NCBI RefSeq assembly: GCF_932526225.1 | Contig: NC_064034.1 | Coordinates: forward strand, 21,603,747 to 21,667,746 | Direction: 5' to 3' | DNA from: Nematostella vectensis | Taxonomy: Eukaryota > Cnidaria > Anthozoa > Actiniaria > Edwardsiidae | DNA: 64,000 nucleotides | Shown: piece after piece, positions 59,026 through 64,000 of the stretch | How the letters are laid out: every line of letters begins with the position of its first letter | Numbering within the stretch: position 1 is the first letter of the stretch | Translations under genes and position numbers: made by a program | Notes under the pieces: model-generated | Told to the model about the DNA's origin: nothing | Database searches by the model: none | Seen by the model: the letters and a program-made list of their open reading frames with translations, nothing else

Positions 59026-62000
59026 ATGGTCCGTGTCATGATTAGTATAAGCGGATTCAAGTCCTACCGTCCGTCTCCAGTATGCCCGCGCCCTGTAACT
59101 GAGCAACGCACCAGTGCGCAGATCAGAAAACGACTGGAAAGCCTCCGTGCCACGCCTAAATCTGGCGTCAAAGTCGTCATCAACGTAGGTGGGCGGCGCT
59201 TCATAACATGGGAAGACACCTTAAGGAGATTCCCACACACACTTCTCGGCAGCGAGGAGCTCAGCTCGAAATTCTACGACAAGGAACGTAAAGAATACTT
59301 TATCGATCGCGACCCACATTTGTTCCGCTATATTTTGAATTACTATCGTAATGGTAAACTACATCGGTCGCTTGAGGACTGCACTGAAAGCTTCGAAGAG
59401 GAGCTAACGTTTTACGGCATTCGATCAAAAGAGGTGCATGATTGCTGCTTCGATGAGGACCAGGACATGGAAAAGGAGGATATGGAGAAAAAAAGACTCG
59501 AGGCTCTAGATAAAGAGAAGTTGGCCCTTAAACTTCCTACGACTAAAATTGGTAAATTTCGGCGGTATATTTGGAAGACGATGGAGGGTGAGATCGAAAA
59601 AGGCCCGAGGGCTGTGATTGGCATGGGGCTGATCTATTTTGTGGGATTGTTTATTCTATTAAGTATCTTCACTACTGTTTACGAGACTGTCCCATGCCAG
59701 GGCGGAGTTCACGTGTGCAAGGAACGGACACGAATTCTGGACTTGTTGGATGAGATTTGTATCGGCATTTTCACCGTCGAGTTTCTCGTCCGATTATCTG
59801 TGTGTCCAGACTACTTAGTATTCATTAAAACCCCGATGAATGTCATCGACTTTTTCTCCATTCTACCGTTCTACATGCGTCTTCTGCTTCAGTCTGTCGC
59901 AGGAAGTAACTTGGAAGCATTTGTGGTGCTAAGAGTACTAAGAATATTTCGCGTCTTTAAACTATCCCGGCATTCTAAGCGGTTGCAACGTTTCGGTTCT
60001 GCCATTATTACGTGTATCAAGGATATGACATCACTGATGTTTGTACTGTTCATCTTTATCATCCTGTTTTCGAGTATGATGTACTTCATTGAGCGAGATG
60101 CGGTGGAAGGCATGTTTACTAGCATACCGGACAGCATGTGGTTTACTATCGTAACAATGATTACATTAGGGTGAGTAGTATACCGGACACCATTAGGATG
60201 AGCAACATACTGGACACCATTATGGTGAGTAACATACTGGACACCATTAGGGTGAGTAACATACTGGACACCATTAGGGTGAGCAACATACTGGACACCA
60301 TTAGGGTGAGTAACATACTAGACACCATTAGGGTGAGTAACATACTGGACACCATTAGGGTGAGTAACATACTGGACACCATTAGGATGAGCAACATACT
60401 GGACACCATTATGGTGAGAAACATACTGGACACCATTAGGGTGAGTAACATACTGGACACCATTAGGATGAGTTACATACTGGACACCATTAGGGTGAGT
60501 AACATACTGGACACCATTAGGGTGAGTAACATACTGGACATCTTAAGGGTGAGTAACATACTGGACACCATAAGGGTAAGTAACATACTGGACATCCTTA
60601 GGGTGAGTAACATACTGGACACCATTAGGGTGAGTAACATACTGGGCTCAATTAGGATGAGCAACATACTGGACAACATTAGGATGAGTAACATACTGGG
60701 CTCAATTAGGATGAGCAACATACTGGACACAATTAGGGTAAGTAACATACCGGGATCCATTAGTATGAGTAACATACTGGACACCATTAGGGTGAGTAAC
60801 ATACTGGACACCATTAGTATAAAAAACATAATGTACACCATTATTATGAGTTACATACTGGGATCTATTAGGGTGAGTAAGATACTGGACACCATTAGGG
60901 TGAGTAACATACTGGACACCATTAGGGTGAGCAACATACTGGACATCTTTAGGGTGAGTAACATACTGGACACCATTAGGGTGAGTAACATACTGGACAT
61001 CATTTGGGTGAGTAACATACTGGACACCATTAGGGTGAGTAACATACTGGACACCATTATAGTGAGTTACATACCGGGATCCATTAGGGTGAGTAACATA
61101 CTGGGCACCATTAGGGTGAGTAACATACTGGACACCATTAGGGTGAGTAACATACTGGGATTTATAAGGGTGAGTAACACACTGGACACCATTAGGGTGA
61201 GTAACATACTGGACACCATTAGGGTGAGTAATATACTGGACACCATTAGGGTGAGTAACATACTGGACACCATTAGGATGAGTAACATACTGGACACCAT
61301 TAGGGTGAGTAACATACTGGACATCATTAGGATGAGTAACATACTGGACACCATTAGGGTGAGTAACAAACTGGACACCATTAGGGTGAGTAACATACTG
61401 GACACCATTAGGGTGAGTAACATACTGGACACCATTAGGTTGAATAACATACTGGACACTTAAAGGGTGAGTAACATACTAGACACCATTAGGTTGAGTA
61501 ACATACTGGACATCTTTAGGGTGAGTAACATATCGGGATCCACTAGGGTGAGTAACATACTGGACACCATTAGCGTGAGTAACGTGCTGGACACCATTAG
61601 GGTGAGTGACACACCGGACACCATAATGGTGAGTTACATACTGGACACCATTAGGCTGAGTAACATACTGGACACCATTAGGGCGAGTAACATACTGGAC
61701 ACAATTAGGGTGAGTAACATACTGGACATCATTATGGTGAGTAACATACTGGACACCATTAGGGTGAGTAACAAACTGGACACCATTAGGGTGAGTTACA
61801 CACTGGGCTCAATTAGGATGAGCAACATACTGGGCTCAATTAGGGTGAGTAACATACTGGACACCATTAGGGTGAGTAACATACTGGACATCATTAGGGT
61901 GAGTAACATACTGGACACCATTAGGGTGAGTAACATACTGGGATTTATAAGGGTGAGTAACACACTGGACACCATTAGGGTGAGTAACATACTGGACACC

Positions 62001-63504
62001 ATTAGGGTGAGTAATATACTGGACACCATTAGGGTTAGTAACATACTGGACACCATTAGGATGAGTAACATACTGGACACCATTAGGGTGAGTAACATAC
62101 TGGACATCATTAGGATGAGTAACATACTGGACACCATTAGGGTGAGTAACAAACTGGACACCATTAGGGTGAGTAACATACTGGACACCATTAGGGTGAG
62201 TAACATACTGGACACCATTAGGTTGAATAACATACTGGACACTTAAAGGGTGAGTAACATACTAGACACCATTAGGTTGAGTAACATACTGGACATCTTT
62301 AGGGTGAGTAACATATCGGGATCCACTAGGGTGAGTAACATACTGGACACCATTAGCGTGAGTAACGTGCTGGACACCATTAGGGTGAGTGACACACCGG
62401 ACACCATAATGGTGAGTTACATACTGGACACCATTAGGCTGAGTAACATACTGGACACCATTAGGGCGAGTAACATACTGGACACCATTAGGGTGAGTAA
62501 CATACTGGACATCATAAGGCTGAGCAACATACTGGACACCATTAGGGTGAGTAACATACTGGACACCATTAGGGTGAGTTACATACCGGGATCCATTAGG
62601 GTGAGTAACATACTGGACATCATTATGGTGAGTAACATACTGGACACCATTAGGGTGAGTAACAAACTGGACACCATTAGGGTGAGTTACACACTGGGCT
62701 CAATTAGGATGAGCAACATACTGGGCTCAATTAGGGTGAGTAACATACTGGACACCATTAGGGTGAGTAACATACTGGACATCATTAGGATGAGTAACAT
62801 ACTGGACACCATTAGGCTGAGTAACAAACTGGACACCATTAGGGTGAGTAACATACTGGACACCATTAGGGTGAGTAACATACTGGACACCATTAGGGTG
62901 AGTAACAAACTGGACACCATTAGGGTGAGTTACATACTGGACACCATTAGGGCGAGTAACATACTGGACACCATTAGGGTGAGTAACACACCGGACACCA
63001 TTAGGGTGAGTTACATACTGGACACCATTAGGCTGAGTAACATACTGGACACCATTAGGATGAAAAACATACTGGACACCGGGTGAGATCGAAAAAGGTC
63101 CGAGGGCTGTGATTGGCATGGGGCTGATCTATTTTGAGGGATTGTTCATTCTATTAAATATATCTGCCCTAGATCGCTGTCCCTAATACGATATTTGAGG
63201 GGTGGTGTTTATTACCAGGTACGGAGACATGGTACCCTCTACCACCATGGGCCAGATCCTCGGCGCCGTGTGTTGCGTGTCAGGTGTAATCCTGATCGCA
63301 CTGCCCATCCCCATCATCCAAGAAAAGGACATCTTTAAGAAGAATATGCTGACAGTCTATAACGTCGAAGACCTTCAGAAAAAGATAGAGCAGATGAGGG
63401 CGGGTGGGGGTGAGGACGGCGACGAGGGACGGGTTAGGCCCAACAACAACAGCAATGATAACAACAATAATAACACAAACAATAAGCAACACAGCCAAAG
63501 GTGA
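59026..63504 (+). CDS. Voltage-gated potassium channel, Shal/Kv4-like, two exons (476 aa)
   Basis: Exon 1 is 59026-60170 and exon 2 is 63219-63504 (TGA). The junction splits a Gly codon (GG|G). T1 domain 48-142 carries the zinc motif HX5CX20CC (H113, C119, C140, C141) of non-Shaker Kv channels. S1 is about 197-220, S2 237-258, S3 268-288. S4 (300-324) has basic residues at 303, 306, 309, 312, 315 and 318. S5 is about 334-355, pore helix 365-381, filter TLGYGD 380-385, S6 about 393-415 with PIP (411-413). YGDMVP and the T1 sequence favour Shal/Kv4. After PIPII the usual V.NF extension is missing, and a short charged then Asn-rich tail follows. It should form tetrameric K+ channels in the plasma membrane. 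The ATG is the first in frame. The intron is an exon-derived minisatellite. Confidence 0.92.
60171..63080 (+). repeat. 27-bp minisatellite of splice-donor copies filling the Kv intron
   Basis: About 108 units (2.9 kb). Each has ATTAGGGTGAGTAACATACT followed by GGACACC, so nearly every unit carries AGG|GTGAGT, the sequence at the true donor (60169-60176). Many units vary at single bases (GGATGAG, GGCTGAG, TATGGTGAG). Repeated nine-residue frames here are artefacts of the 27-bp period. The array contains larger internal duplications with 783-bp and 891-bp offsets. Confidence 0.97.
63081..63158 (+). repeat. Duplicate of the Kv exon 1 S1 segment at the 3' end of the intron array
   Basis: 78 bp nearly identical to 59586-59663 (GGGTGAGATCGAAAAAGG and onward), which encodes the end of the T1-S1 linker and most of S1. 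The break to the array falls at GGGTGAG, which both sequences share. It is inside the intron, 60 bp before exon 2, and not joined in frame to it. Confidence 0.93.
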
Positions 63505-64000
63505 CACTACAAGTCACACGAGTACCATGAAGCCCAAGACCGCTGGCTTTTCGAGAATGAATGGACAAAGGCTTACAGTGCGACGAGGAATGAAATGACC
63601 GCATTGATTCATTGACTACGACCAATGGCAAGTGATAAAAATGCTCGTTAGTAATCATTCCATGTATGTTGTCTATCATTCTGATCCAACTGGAAAAGAG
63701 TGCTAATTAGTTAAAAGGAATGTGTAGCAAAATCAGGAAAGCAGCTCTGGGTGTTCAATCCTCTTTGGAGTTTCCCCTTAACAGTTTATGTTTTGGCGTA
63801 TTTGACTTCGATTTCTGTCAGCCTTTTTTCGCTCACAACCTCAACTTATGTCTTTTTCAACTTCAACTTAGATGACAGAGAGACTTTTAAAAGATTGTAA
63901 TTTGATAAGTCACCATGCAGCCATGCCGTTATCTAGTGCCTTCCTTCAACACGCAAGGAGGCTTAAGGGGCACCGTCAACCTTTTTTTCTGATACTCTCA
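63505..64000. other. 3' flank/UTR of the Kv channel gene
   Basis: It follows the TGA stop. No second gene is recognised; AT-rich with no clear AATAAA before the window ends. Confidence 0.5.

Noticed and set aside
60138-63086. Three long plus-strand ORFs and several minus-strand ORFs with nine-residue repeats
   Set aside because: All lie in the 27-bp array of the Kv intron; frames stay open because 27 is a multiple of three.

Overview
The window looks like metazoan genomic DNA, most likely from an anthozoan cnidarian such as a sea anemone. That is an inference from intron-rich animal genes, a Kv4-like potassium channel gene, a C14orf93-like domain, and many Merlin, Tnp2-type, Ty3/gypsy and LINE remnants. 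There are no operons. The genes were assembled by hand from exons whose GT-AG borders and codon phases fit together.

Layout. (1) 397-5026, plus strand: the last five exons of a phospholipase B-like gene (PLBD1-like); its first intron here is filled by a 45-bp minisatellite. (2) 5332-16080, minus strand: a complete DDX20/Gemin3 DEAD-box helicase gene (12 coding exons, 1044 codons before the stop), tail-to-tail with PLBD1-like, with minisatellites in two introns and one just upstream of its start. (3) 18.2-40.7 kb: a mobile-element graveyard. It holds a frameshifted Tnp2-type transposase, a Merlin transposase with one nonsense codon, three copies of a hairpin-array MITE, a broken gene with a ubiquitin-like C-terminus, a cytosine-poor G/T/A-rich domain (29.2-37.6 kb) split by a young Ty3/gypsy element with identical 129-bp LTRs, and two halves of a decayed C14orf93-like gene. 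(4) 40.7-58.9 kb: mostly non-coding, with inverted-repeat elements (one 3.4 kb with about 480-bp arms and a 5-bp direct repeat outside), a broken gypsy fragment, a LINE 3' end and several minisatellites. (5) 59026-63504, plus strand: a two-exon Shal/Kv4-like potassium channel whose only intron in the coding region splits the selectivity-filter glycine codon.

The most striking observation is the channel's 3.05-kb intron. About 108 units of a 27-bp repeat each carry a copy of the gene's own 5' splice donor. The unit resembles the adjoining exon's pore-helix sequence joined to that donor, and the far end of the array carries a second copy of the exon's S1 segment. PLBD1-like shows a related theme, a perfect 81-bp duplication of a splice acceptor, and the C14orf93-like gene has a repeated acceptor. 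Local duplication of splice-site sequence therefore recurs in this window.
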